DNA of 8,115 nt from Gammaproteobacteria bacterium. Lineage in GTDB: Bacteria; Pseudomonadota; Gammaproteobacteria; Pseudomonadales; Oleiphilaceae. The DNA is taken from assembly GCA_029268325.1 (NCBI GenBank), contig JAJUGC010000081.1, forward strand, positions 1-8,115, given 5' to 3'. The notes under the pieces were generated by a model that saw nothing but the letters and a program-made list of their open reading frames with translations, searched no databases and was not told the origin of the DNA. A program made the position numbers and the translations under genes. Within the stretch, counting starts at the first letter, position 1; each line of letters begins with the position of its first letter. Of the stretch, positions 1 to 5,931 are shown one piece after another.

Positions 1-309
1 CCCGACACTGAGGCTTTGGCCGGTGAGGTAGCTCAGGCTCAGGCGGGGGGACAATTCACCATAGGTTTCCTTGTCGTTGCTGGAGCTGGACTTGGCCTGC
101 AAACGGTCGACGAAGAAAAACAGGTCACCCCAGTTGTGGCCACTGACATGCTCAAACGTCATCACCACCTGGTCATCTTCCACCACCTCATAGTCGCTGC
201 CATACAGCAGGGTCAAGCTGGTGTTATTAAAGGTGGTTTCCGCCAGGGCAGCGGCTGGCAGAGCGGCGGCGAAGGCACAGGAAAGGGCGGTGAGTTTGCA
301 GCGATCCAT
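1..309 (-). CDS. Outer-membrane Tsx/OmpK-family channel, N-terminal part (runs off the left edge)
   Basis: The reading frame is open from an ATG at 309 to the window edge, giving the first 103 residues. A GGAG at 315-318 lies 5 nt before the ATG. Residues 1-23 form a typical Sec signal peptide: Arg3 and Lys5, an Ala/Leu-rich core, and an Ala-Leu-Ala cleavage site before Glu24. The mature protein begins ETTFNNTSLTLLYGSDYEV and continues with TFEHVSGHNWGDLFFFVDRL, which I recognise as the N-terminus of the nucleoside-specific channel (Tsx) / OmpK family. These are 12-stranded beta-barrels that let nucleosides or other small solutes cross the outer membrane. The alternating aromatic and polar residues suit barrel strands. 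The barrel's C-terminal part is not visible, so substrate and full length cannot be judged. Cys11 is not in a proper lipobox, so a lipoprotein is unlikely. The gene stands alone after a 455-bp gap, so its promoter should lie in that gap. Confidence 0.82.
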   Translation of the reverse strand, partial: MDRCKLTALSCAFAAALPAAALAETTFNNTSLTLLYGSDYEVVEDDQVVMTFEHVSGHNWGDLFFFVDRLQAKSSSSNDKETYGELSPRLSLSYLTGQSLSVG

Positions 310-636
310 AAAAGCTCCTACTTCCGGCGGGACCTGTTTGCCAGCTCCATCGGTCAAGGTCGGTGTCACCAGGACATACCGGGTCAAAGTCCTGCTAAGA
401 CCCCATGTATTGCCTGATGCGCTCGGCGGTTCAACCTGAGCAAGCTGGGCGTACGGCCCGTTAGTCACAGTGATTGTTGTGGTTCTTGAACCAGCTATGG
501 CGCCAACATGCAAAGATTGCCCGGCGCGGCGGCGATAATATCCGACTTGTGAGCCATTACCAACCGATCTTTTCAACGAAGTGAGTCGAAACTGTGAACG
601 GGAGGGGGAGAGTGGATGGTGCAGGCAGGAGATAAA

Positions 637-731
637 GGGCAGGAAATAGCAAGTGGTGCGGGAGGTAGAAAGAGATGCAGGAGATAGAAAGTGGCGCAGG
701 AGGTAGGAAGCAATGCAGGAGGTAGAAAGTA
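637..731. repeat. Purine-rich tandem repeat, 19-bp period, four clear units plus a degenerate fifth
   Basis: Four units lie head to tail at 656-674, 675-693, 694-712 and 713-731, with consensus RTGCAGGAGGTAGAAAGNR. A more diverged unit is at 637-655, and a shortened copy of the core (GCAGGAGATA) is at 625-634. Within 656-731, 61 of 76 bases are purines on the plus strand. The period is not a multiple of three, which argues against a protein repeat. Each unit carries AGGAGGT or a one-base variant, and two units begin with ATG 8 nt after the previous unit's AGGAGGT-like core. On the minus strand the tract would be the CU-rich sequence just after the MFS terminator hairpin. The function is unknown; it may simply be a variable-number repeat produced by replication slippage. 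Confidence 0.85.
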
Positions 732-733
732 CC

Positions 734-751
734 GGGAGCCCGAAGGCTCCC
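734..751 (-). terminator. Hairpin after the MFS gene, UUCG tetraloop
   Basis: GGGAGCC (734-740) pairs perfectly with GGCTCCC (745-751). Read on the minus strand, the loop is TTCG closed by C and G, the very stable cUUCGg tetraloop. It begins 13 nt after the MFS stop codon and is followed by GGTACTTTCT, a poor U-tract. It therefore probably acts as a weak intrinsic terminator or as a 3'-end stabiliser of the MFS mRNA. The plus strand shows no T-run after the stem. Confidence 0.65.
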
Positions 752-764
752 AGAAAGGCTTATG

Positions 765-2078
765 TCAGGCTTGCGGGCTGGAAGAGGGCTGGGGCGCCAC
801 TTCCCCTTGCTTGTTGCCGGACAGTACCAGAGCAATCACCGTAATCAGGGCCGCCAGGGTCAGGTAGTAGCCAACATACTGGAGCCCGTGGTTAGTGGCC
901 AGCCAGGTGGCAATGTAAGGAGCCAGGGAGGCACCCACAATACTGCCCAGGTTGAAGGTCATGGACGCGCCCGTATAGCGCACGGCCGGCGGAAACATTT
1001 CGGCCAGCAAGGTGCCGATGGGGCCATAGGTCATCCCCATCAGGGCCAGGCCAACACAGAGAAAGATGGCCACTTCCCAAGTACTGCCGGAGCCGAACAT
1101 GGGCGCCAGCACCAGTCCGAACAGGCCAATGGCGACAGACACCGCAATCATGGTGCGACGGCGTCCAAAGCGGTCGGCCCAAAGGGCGGCAACGGGAATG
1201 GTCAAGCCGAAGAACAGAACCGCGATCAGCTGCAGGCTCAGAAACTCAGGCCGGGAATAACCCAGGGCCGTGGTGCCCCAGCTCAGGGCGAAAACCGTCA
1301 TCAGGTAAAACAGCACAAAAGTCGCCAGGCTGGCGAAGGTGCCCAACAGCAAAGGCCAGCCATGGTCCCGGAACAGGCTTGCGATGGGCAGTTTCACCCG
1401 CTCGTTTTTCTCCAGCACTTTCTGGAATTCGGGGGTTTCTGCGATCTTCAGCCGCACGTACAGGCCCAGCAACACCAGTATGGCGCTGATGATGAAGGGA
1501 ATCCGCCAGCCGTAGCTGAAAAAGTCTTCCGTAGTCAGGGTGGCACCCAGAATCAGGAAGGTGCCTCCGGACAGCAGAAAGCCCAGGGGTGCTCCCAACT
1601 GGGGGAACATGCCATACCAGGCCCGTTTGCCGGGCGGGGCATTTTCTGTCGCCAGCAGTACGGCGCCGCCCCACTCACCGCCCAGGCCCAAACCTTGGCC
1701 GAAGCGGCACAGGGCCAGCAGCAGCGGCGCCAGGGTGCCAATGGATTCGTAGGTGGGCAACAGGCCGATCAGCACCGTGGAAATGCCCATGGTCAGCAGG
1801 GCTGCAACCAGGGTGGCCTTACGTCCAATGCGGTCACCAAAGTGGCCAAACAGGGCCGAGCCGATCGGGCGGGCAAAGAAGGCAATGGCAAAGGTCGCCA
1901 GGGATTGCAGCATGGCCGCCGTGGGTGAGGAGGAAGGAAAGAACAGCTGGGGAAACACCAGCACTGCCGCTGTGGCGTAGATATAGAAATCAAAGAACTC
2001 GATGGTGGTGCCACTCAAGCTGGCAAATAAGACTCTGCGGGGCGAATTCACGCCGACATGAGGTTTGGAATTGCTCAT
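765..2078 (-). CDS. MFS transporter, metabolite:H+ symporter (MHS) family
   Basis: The 437-residue inner-membrane protein has about 12 hydrophobic helices and the usual MHS family length. Near the N-terminus, GTTIEFFDFYIYATAAVLVF (residues 23-42) is the characteristic first helix. Motif A, GHFGDRIGRK, is at 78-87 between helices 2 and 3, and its repeat WADRFGRRR is at 300-308 between helices 8 and 9. The MHS signature CRFGQGLGLGGEWGGA is at 124-139, GWRIPF is at 190-195, and the AEMFPPAVRYTG block is at 359-370. Relatives move shikimate, proline/betaine, citrate, alpha-ketoglutarate or other organic acids with protons. The substrate cannot be read from the sequence; ShiA- and YhjE-like proteins are the closest in feel. 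The ATG at 2078 is preceded by AGGA at 7-8 nt. The Pro/Ser-rich tail (residues 421-437) is cytoplasmic and unremarkable. It appears monocistronic, with a hairpin just after its stop. Confidence 0.9.
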   Translation of the reverse strand: MSNSKPHVGVNSPRRVLFASLSGTTIEFFDFYIYATAAVLVFPQLFFPSSSPTAAMLQSLATFAIAFFARPIGSALFGHFGDRIGRKATLVAALLTMGISTVLIGLLPTYESIGTLAPLLLALCRFGQGLGLGGEWGGAVLLATENAPPGKRAWYGMFPQLGAPLGFLLSGGTFLILGATLTTEDFFSYGWRIPFIISAILVLLGLYVRLKIAETPEFQKVLEKNERVKLPIASLFRDHGWPLLLGTFASLATFVLFYLMTVFALSWGTTALGYSRPEFLSLQLIAVLFFGLTIPVAALWADRFGRRRTMIAVSVAIGLFGLVLAPMFGSGSTWEVAIFLCVGLALMGMTYGPIGTLLAEMFPPAVRYTGASMTFNLGSIVGASLAPYIATWLATNHGLQYVGYYLTLAALITVIALVLSGNKQGEVAPQPSSSPQA

Positions 2079-2239
2079 TGTTCGGTCCTGTGTTGTTGGG
2101 AGGCCATCGGCCGCTATGGCTAAAAATAACCAGACATTTTAAAAGCTTTCCACAGGAATAGGTGCAGAAATTTGTAGCGAAGTTTAATGGCCCTGGAACA
2201 AACCAAGGCCAAGGACTGGGGTTGAGCGCCTTGGGGTAG
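2079..2239 (-). promoter_or_regulatory. Probable promoter/leader region of the MFS gene, with a dyad at 2203-2234
   Basis: This is the only place for an MFS promoter, because the upstream chemoreceptor gene appears to end with a hairpin. An AT-rich patch at 2121-2176 holds TAAAAT (minus strand, 2141-2136), a five-of-six match to the sigma-70 -10 box, but I see no convincing -35 box at 17 nt. Overlapping short palindromes TTTTAAAA (2137-2144) and AAAGCTTT (2142-2149) lie there too. At 2203-2234, CCAAGGC and GCCTTGG are inverted with an 18-nt spacer. On the minus strand this dyad is followed by TTTGTT, so it could act as a second, weak terminator for the chemoreceptor transcript. Confidence 0.35.
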
Positions 2240-2275
2240 CCTTCTCTCTCCTGAGGGGAGCCAGGAGAGAGAAGG
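2240..2275 (-). terminator. 14-bp perfect stem-loop after the chemoreceptor gene
   Basis: Positions 2240-2253 (CCTTCTCTCTCCTG) are exactly complementary to 2262-2275, leaving an 8-nt spacer. The stem starts 7 nt after the stop codon of the minus-strand chemoreceptor gene, where a terminator is expected. On the minus strand it is followed by GCTACCCC and not by a U-run, so it is not a textbook intrinsic terminator. It may protect the mRNA 3' end, act with Rho, or form a cruciform. The inverted repeat is certain; the role is inferred. Confidence 0.6.
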
Positions 2276-2282
2276 GCCAGGC

Positions 2283-4208
2283 TCAGGTTCTGAACTGGGA
2301 GATGCTCCGGCTCAGCTCCTGGGCGAGATCATTCATTTCGGCACAGTCCTCGCCACTGCGCTGGACATCCACCTGGGTCAGCCGGGCCAGCTCGGCAATG
2401 GACTGGATGTTGCCGCTGATCTCTTCGGCAACCACGGACTGCTCTTCAGTGGCCGTGGCGATCTGGATGTTCAGGTCACTGGTAGACTCCACCAGGGCGA
2501 GGATCGCTTTCAGGGCATCTCCGGCCTTTTCCGTGCTCTCAACGGTCAGTTCGCTGATGGACTTGCCGTTGTGCATGGAGTCCACCGCAGACTTGGCGCT
2601 TTGCTGAAGCTGTTCGATCTTGGTATGGATTTCAGCGGTGGCTTCTGCCGTACGGCTGGCCAACTGCCTGACCTCATCGGCCACCACCGCAAAGCCCCGT
2701 CCATGCTCGCCGGCCCGGGCCGCTTCAATGGCCGCATTCAAGGCCAGCAGGTTGGTCTGATCCGACACGGCCCGGATGGTGTCCAGAATGGTTGAAATGC
2801 TGGAGATTTCGGCCGCAAGGCTGTCCACATCCCCGGCGGCTTTATCCATATCGCCAGCCAGGGACTGCATGGAGCGGATGGTGTCCTGGGACAGGCTCAT
2901 GCCTTTGTGGCTTTCTTCCCGGGAGCGGGTGGCATTGGAGGCGGCGCTTTCGGCATTTTGGGCAATTTCGGCAACCGTGGCGGTCATTTCATGGATAGCC
3001 GTTGCCGCCAGCTCGGATTTTTCAGCCTGTTCCGTGGAGCGCCTGGCTGTGTTGTCGATTGCGGCTGCAACCCGGCTGACTGCGTTCTGGAGTTTGGCCT
3101 CCGTGGCCCGGATATGGCTGATGATTTCCGCCAGGTTTTCCAGGAAGCGGTTGAAACTGGTGGCCAGCTCGCCAATCTCGTCGTTGGTTTCTACCTTCAA
3201 GCGTTGGGTCAGGTCTCCGCCTTGCTCCGCCATGGCGGCCATGGCAGTGGAAACCCGGCGGATTGGCTGGAGCAGCTTGGCAGACAGCAGGGTGACCAAC
3301 ACCAGGGCGATAACTGCGGCGACAATGCCCACCAGAATGTTCTGAACCGTTGCCTGGCGAATATTGGCGTAGAGCTCATCGGTGGGGATTTCGGCAATAA
3401 TCTGCCAGCCAATGCCAGGTACCGGCAAGCTGGCGAAAATCAGGTCGCTTCCATTACGGCTGTGGCTGCCGTAGCTGAAGTCCGGGCTCATCAGCTGTGC
3501 CGTCAGGCTATCTCCCGCGTAGTGGTTGAGGGGGTGTGGATGAGAGTCAGTGGGGTGGATCTGCACGGTACCTTGACTGTCCACCAGGAACACTTTGCCA
3601 AACTCGCCGATCCGATAGTCCTGAATCAATTGTCTCAGGCTCGATAGGCTGCGGCCCACGCCGATAATCGCAGAGCGCTGGCCTGCAGCTTCCAGAACAT
3701 GGTTAACGAACAGGGTCGGCTCAAGGGTGTCTTCGTGGACGTCCACATTGAGGCCATAAACGATGGGCTGCTTGAGAAAGTCGTAGAACCATTGGTCCCG
3801 GGCTTCGCTCGGGCTCATGGTTTTGAATACCCCTGTCGGCAGGTAATAGTTGCCGCTTTGAGCCGAGATAAAGAATGGTTTAAAGCCCAGGTTTTCCATC
3901 TGTGCAATGTTGCTCAGGTTGCGCTGGATTTCTTCCAGTTCCTCCTGAGGTTCTCCCCGCTCGACCCAATCCACCAGATAGGAGTTGTGGGCCATCCCCT
4001 TGGCAATGGTTATGGGGACTGTCATTTCATTTTGAATCTGATTGCGGATCTCGCCCAGAATGGCGGGAAGCTCTGTCTCCAGCAGGCGCTGGTTGGTCAT
4101 GTTTGTCATCTTGTAGTTGGCCAGGCCGATGACAAGGGCCAGGGATAGCACCAGGATGGCTCCCGTAAACAGCAGAATAGACTGCCGAAATGTCAGTTTG
4201 CGTGACAT
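2283..4208 (-). CDS. Methyl-accepting chemotaxis protein with periplasmic Cache-type sensor
   Basis: The 641-residue protein is a transmembrane chemoreceptor that senses a periplasmic ligand and controls the CheA kinase through CheW. Helix TM1 is at about residues 11-30. A long periplasmic domain spans about 31-287, with GKVFLVDSQGTVQIHPT (204-220) and GIGWQIIAEIP (265-275) typical of Cache domains; the size fits a double Cache. TM2 is at about 290-311 and HAMP at about 313-365, including PIRRVS and a GGDLTQRL turn. The signalling domain follows to the end. Its hairpin tip is the near-invariant stretch from Q484 to A517, including TNLLALNAAIEAARAGEHGR (485-504). No C-terminal pentapeptide tether for CheR/CheB is present. 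R137, W140 and Y142 resemble part of a Cache ligand pocket, but the spacing does not match the amino-acid sensor motif as I recall it, so the ligand is unknown. The start is the ATG at 4208, with only a weak GAGAG upstream. No che genes are adjacent, and I found no clear sigma-28 promoter. Confidence 0.95.
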   Translation of the reverse strand: MSRKLTFRQSILLFTGAILVLSLALVIGLANYKMTNMTNQRLLETELPAILGEIRNQIQNEMTVPITIAKGMAHNSYLVDWVERGEPQEELEEIQRNLSNIAQMENLGFKPFFISAQSGNYYLPTGVFKTMSPSEARDQWFYDFLKQPIVYGLNVDVHEDTLEPTLFVNHVLEAAGQRSAIIGVGRSLSSLRQLIQDYRIGEFGKVFLVDSQGTVQIHPTDSHPHPLNHYAGDSLTAQLMSPDFSYGSHSRNGSDLIFASLPVPGIGWQIIAEIPTDELYANIRQATVQNILVGIVAAVIALVLVTLLSAKLLQPIRRVSTAMAAMAEQGGDLTQRLKVETNDEIGELATSFNRFLENLAEIISHIRATEAKLQNAVSRVAAAIDNTARRSTEQAEKSELAATAIHEMTATVAEIAQNAESAASNATRSREESHKGMSLSQDTIRSMQSLAGDMDKAAGDVDSLAAEISSISTILDTIRAVSDQTNLLALNAAIEAARAGEHGRGFAVVADEVRQLASRTAEATAEIHTKIEQLQQSAKSAVDSMHNGKSISELTVESTEKAGDALKAILALVESTSDLNIQIATATEEQSVVAEEISGNIQSIAELARLTQVDVQRSGEDCAEMNDLAQELSRSISQFRT

Positions 4209-4393
4209 GAAACAACTCTCGAACTATGAGAACGTCCCTGATTCCAGGTTAATAGAAAAGGTTCGAATGCAGATGACCGACAGCCCCGATAGGGCAGGTC
4301 GGCGGGCAAAGACTGCAGATGAGGAAAAGTTAATGTAGCCGGAGTTCGGGAGTTTCGCCACGAGCAACGGAGTGGGAAGTGTTGCTCTATTGG

Positions 4394-4415
4394 GGGGCAG
4401 GCCTGTGCCTGCCCC
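4394..4415 (-). terminator. GC-rich hairpin downstream of the cytochrome b561 gene
   Basis: GGGGCAGGC (4394-4402) pairs with GCCTGCCCC (4407-4415) around a 4-nt loop. It lies about 46 nt after the stop codon of the dioxygenase-cytochrome operon, so it is a plausible transcript end. The minus strand continues CCAATAGAGC with no U-run, so its efficiency as an intrinsic terminator is doubtful. Confidence 0.5.
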
Positions 4416-4419
4416 AGGT

Positions 4420-4453
4420 GTCGGTTTCAGTAAAAGGTCGGTTTCGGTAAACG
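4420..4453. repeat. Tandem duplication of a 17-bp unit
   Basis: The units GTCGGTTTCAGTAAAAG (4420-4436) and GTCGGTTTCGGTAAACG (4437-4453) are adjacent and match at 15 of 17 positions. They sit between the stop codon of the cytochrome gene (4462) and the GC-rich hairpin, in the 3' untranslated region of the minus-strand transcript. No role is evident; a slippage duplication is the simplest reading. Confidence 0.75.
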
Positions 4454-4461
4454 GGAGTGGC

Positions 4462-4983
4462 TTAGAGCATCCGCTGCATGATGTCATCCCGCTTGACCAG
4501 CCGGTGGAACAAAGCCGCACCGATATGGCCGAGGACCATGATCAGGGTGAGCCAGGCCAGCGGCGAATGGAACTCACCGAGGCTTGCGGCCCAAGGGATT
4601 TCAGCGCCACGCTCGACCAGCTGGATGCCGAAGAACTTCAGGCCATAGCCTTTGCCCACCATCAGCAAAATCGCGCTTAACGGCATCAAGACCATCATCA
4701 CATACAGCCCGAAGTGGCCGAGTTTAACCAGCCAGACCGTAGCCGGCTCGTGCGGGGGACGATTGTTCATCTGCGTTAATGACCAGATGATGCGCAGCAC
4801 GATCATCACCAGCAGGATCAACCCAATGGAGCCGTGAAAGGGCACCAGGGTCTGGCCGATCCAGTGTTCTCCGTCGTTGATGCGATCCCCCAGTTTCAGG
4901 AACTGCCAGAGAAAGAGCAGGGCCATGGACCAGTGCAGGAATTTGCTGACGGTGCCGTATTGTGACCGGTTATCGTGAAGCAT
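4462..4983 (-). CDS. Cytochrome b561 (CybB-like), four-helix diheme membrane protein
   Basis: The 173-residue inner-membrane protein matches the prokaryotic cytochrome b561 family in length and layout, with four transmembrane helices at about 15-30, 48-68, 88-110 and 139-163. Likely heme-ligating histidines are H17 (KFLHWSM), H50 (PFHGSIG), H139 (GEFHSPL) and H153 (LGHIGAA), the four positions expected from E. coli CybB. H90 is an extra histidine in helix 3. Such proteins exchange electrons with the quinone pool, and CybB-type members have been linked to superoxide:quinone oxidoreduction. The frame is open further upstream, but the ATG at 4983 is the right start. It has AGGAG 7 nt before it and matches the family N-terminus, and longer versions would overlap the dioxygenase gene and lack homology. 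It follows the dioxygenase gene by 11 bp and is almost certainly co-transcribed with it, which suggests handling of electrons or quinones connected with that enzyme's substrate (inference). Confidence 0.9.
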   Translation of the reverse strand: MLHDNRSQYGTVSKFLHWSMALLFLWQFLKLGDRINDGEHWIGQTLVPFHGSIGLILLVMIVLRIIWSLTQMNNRPPHEPATVWLVKLGHFGLYVMMVLMPLSAILLMVGKGYGLKFFGIQLVERGAEIPWAASLGEFHSPLAWLTLIMVLGHIGAALFHRLVKRDDIMQRML

Positions 4984-4994
4984 GGTGTTTCTCC

Positions 4995-5831
4995 TTATCC
5001 AAACTGAAATCCTGACAAGGTGACTTCCATCACCCGGTCTGAAAAGGTGCGTCTTCCGGGGGAGGCTCCGGCAGCGCCGGCCACCACCATCAGGGGGATC
5101 AGATGTTCTTCGGCACGAGGCGGATGGCACAGCCGGGCGCCCGGTGCCTGTTCCCAGTTCTCCAAAGCGACATCCCGCTGGTCGGGTTCAGTTTCCACGG
5201 TGGCCGTCAGCCACTGGTCGAACTCATCGGATACGGGCCCGAAGCGGGCATCACCGTAGCCCCGCATATTGTGAAAGCTCATGCCGCTACCTACGATCAA
5301 GACTCCTTCCTCTCGCAGAGCCGCCAGGGCGCGGCCGGCCTCCAGGTGCGCTTGTGGATCCAGGTCACGCCTTAAAGATAACTGTAGCACCGGAATCCGA
5401 GCTGCAGGAAACATAAGTTTCAGCGGAATGAACATGCCATGATCAAACCCCCGGGTTGGATCCAGCCGGCTCTGCAAGCCCGCCTGCTCCAGCAAGGCCG
5501 CCGCTTTGGCCGCCAGTTCCGGTTCACCCGGCGTTGGATACTGAAGCTCATAGGTATGGGGAGGAAATCCATAGTAGTCGTAGATCAGTTGCGGCTGGGC
5601 GCCACTGGTCAGGACAAAGTCTTCTTCCAGCCAGTGGGCGGAAACCATCAAAATGGCTTTGGGGGCTTCGGGCAACTGGGCGGCGATGCCTTTCAGGTAG
5701 GCCGCCATGGCATCCCAGGCATGGGGCGGGTTCCAGTCCATGAAGAAACAGGGGCCAGCACCATGGGGCACGAACAGTGTGGGCATCAATTTGGTGGAGG
5801 CAACTGGAGTTGCCGCATTGTTGAGGGGCAT
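4995..5831 (-). CDS. Class III extradiol ring-cleavage dioxygenase, DODA/YgiD (LigB) family
   Basis: The 278-residue cytoplasmic enzyme belongs to the LigB superfamily, in the branch containing plant DOPA 4,5-dioxygenase and E. coli YgiD. Members open catechol-type rings with O2 using a single metal bound mainly by histidines. Conserved features are MPTLFVPHGAGP (16-27, H23), MVSAHW (62-67, H66), YDYYGFP (84-90), FDHGMFIPL (129-137, H131), SGMSFHNMR (182-190, H187) and the HPPRAEEHLIPL block (236-247, H236 and H243). From the family, H23, H66 and H243 are the likeliest metal ligands, and H187 a catalytic or metal-site residue. The exact assignment is inferred. The ATG at 5831 has an excellent AAGGAGG 6 nt upstream. 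Met16 is closer to the usual family N-terminus, so the first 15 residues are probably a dispensable extension. The true substrate is unknown. The gene is first in an operon with the cytochrome b561 gene and is divergent from a LysR-type regulator that probably controls it. Confidence 0.9.
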   Translation of the reverse strand: MPLNNAATPVASTKLMPTLFVPHGAGPCFFMDWNPPHAWDAMAAYLKGIAAQLPEAPKAILMVSAHWLEEDFVLTSGAQPQLIYDYYGFPPHTYELQYPTPGEPELAAKAAALLEQAGLQSRLDPTRGFDHGMFIPLKLMFPAARIPVLQLSLRRDLDPQAHLEAGRALAALREEGVLIVGSGMSFHNMRGYGDARFGPVSDEFDQWLTATVETEPDQRDVALENWEQAPGARLCHPPRAEEHLIPLMVVAGAAGASPGRRTFSDRVMEVTLSGFQFG

Positions 5832-5853
5832 TGGGGCCTCCTTTATATCAGGG

Positions 5854-5867
5854 TTAACCTAGTTTAA
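5854..5867. promoter_or_regulatory. Candidate LysR-family operator (TTAA dyad)
   Basis: TTAACCTAGTTTAA is symmetric at 12 of 14 positions and contains the T-N11-A pattern (5855 to 5867) typical of LysR-family boxes. It covers the -10 box and start region of the dioxygenase promoter, where binding would be expected to repress or modulate it. Operator status rests on position and pattern only. Confidence 0.4.
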
Positions 5868-5889
5868 TCTGCTATCCATGGTTGGTGAA
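5861..5889 (-). promoter_or_regulatory. Candidate sigma-70 promoter of the dioxygenase-cytochrome operon
   Basis: On the minus strand TTCACC (5889-5884) and TAAACT (5866-5861) are separated by exactly 17 bp. Each matches its consensus box at four of six positions. Transcription would start near 5853, giving a short leader that includes the strong AAGGAGG site. The modest boxes fit an activator-dependent promoter. Confidence 0.45.
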
Positions 5890-5897
5890 TTAGCCTA

Positions 5898-5915
5898 AAA
5901 GCGTGATCACTTTTT
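5898..5915. promoter_or_regulatory. Dyad centred on GTGATCAC in front of lysR
   Basis: GTGATCAC (5903-5910) is a perfect 8-bp palindrome. Beyond a 2-bp mismatch on each side it is flanked by AAA (5898-5900) and TTT (5913-5915), giving an interrupted 18-bp dyad that ends 16 bp before the lysR ATG. It could be an autoregulatory operator for the LysR protein or a site for another regulator. Confidence 0.35.
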
Positions 5916-5931
5916 ACTGAGAGTAGGAAAT

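Larger units (their letters stand above)
310..764. other. 455-bp intergenic region, no credible gene
   Basis: This gap separates the start of the Tsx/OmpK-type gene from the end of the MFS gene. The half nearest the channel gene (310-560) must carry that gene's promoter, but I could not pick one with confidence. The best minus-strand candidate, a TTGAAC about 17 nt before AATACA, matches the sigma-70 boxes weakly. The half nearest the MFS gene is a purine-rich tract (about 598-731) containing a 19-bp tandem repeat, then a hairpin next to the MFS stop codon. Open frames across the repeat translate to low-complexity peptides with no family resemblance and are not called as genes. Confidence 0.7.
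4209..4461. other. 253-bp intergenic region with inverted and direct repeats
   Basis: The region contains the upstream side of the chemoreceptor gene and the 3' flank of the cytochrome b561 gene. I looked on the minus strand for sigma-70, sigma-28 (TAAA-N15-GCCGATAA) and sigma-54 promoter patterns for the chemoreceptor and found none that fit well. Besides the hairpin at 4394-4415 and the duplication at 4420-4453, there is a 7-bp inverted repeat, GAGCAAC (4362-4368) with GTTGCTC (4381-4387), around a 12-nt spacer. No convincing small gene is visible. Confidence 0.6.
5832..5931. promoter_or_regulatory. Divergent control region between the dioxygenase operon and the lysR gene
   Basis: This 100-bp gap must hold the promoters of both transcription units, the usual arrangement for a LysR-type regulator and its target. 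It contains a recognisable minus-strand promoter, a TTAA-based dyad overlapping it, a second dyad near the regulator gene, and Shine-Dalgarno sequences for both genes: AAGGAGG for the dioxygenase and AGGA at 5925-5928 for lysR. I could not identify a good plus-strand promoter for lysR, which may be weak or autoregulated. Confidence 0.7.

Noticed and set aside
277..309. Lipoprotein signal in the Tsx/OmpK-type protein (Cys11)
   Set aside because: The residues before Cys11 do not form a proper lipobox and the hydrophobic stretch before it is too short, whereas a normal Ala-x-Ala cleavage site is present at residue 23.
637..731. CRISPR array
   Set aside because: The 19-bp units are directly adjacent with no unique spacers, and no cas gene is present.
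557..835. 92-codon minus-strand frame across the 19-bp repeat
   Set aside because: Its Leu/Pro/Ser-rich low-complexity product comes from the repeat in changing frames, and it overlaps the 3' end of the MFS gene.
762..1928. 388-codon open frame on the plus strand, opposite the MFS gene
   Set aside because: It is a Gln/Gly/His-rich shadow with no recognisable family, and the minus-strand frame over the same bases encodes a complete MHS transporter with all signature motifs.
4984..5130. N-terminal extension of the cytochrome b561 frame to 5130
   Set aside because: It would overlap the dioxygenase gene by more than 130 bp, and the extra residues look unlike the family, while the ATG at 4983 has a good AGGAG.
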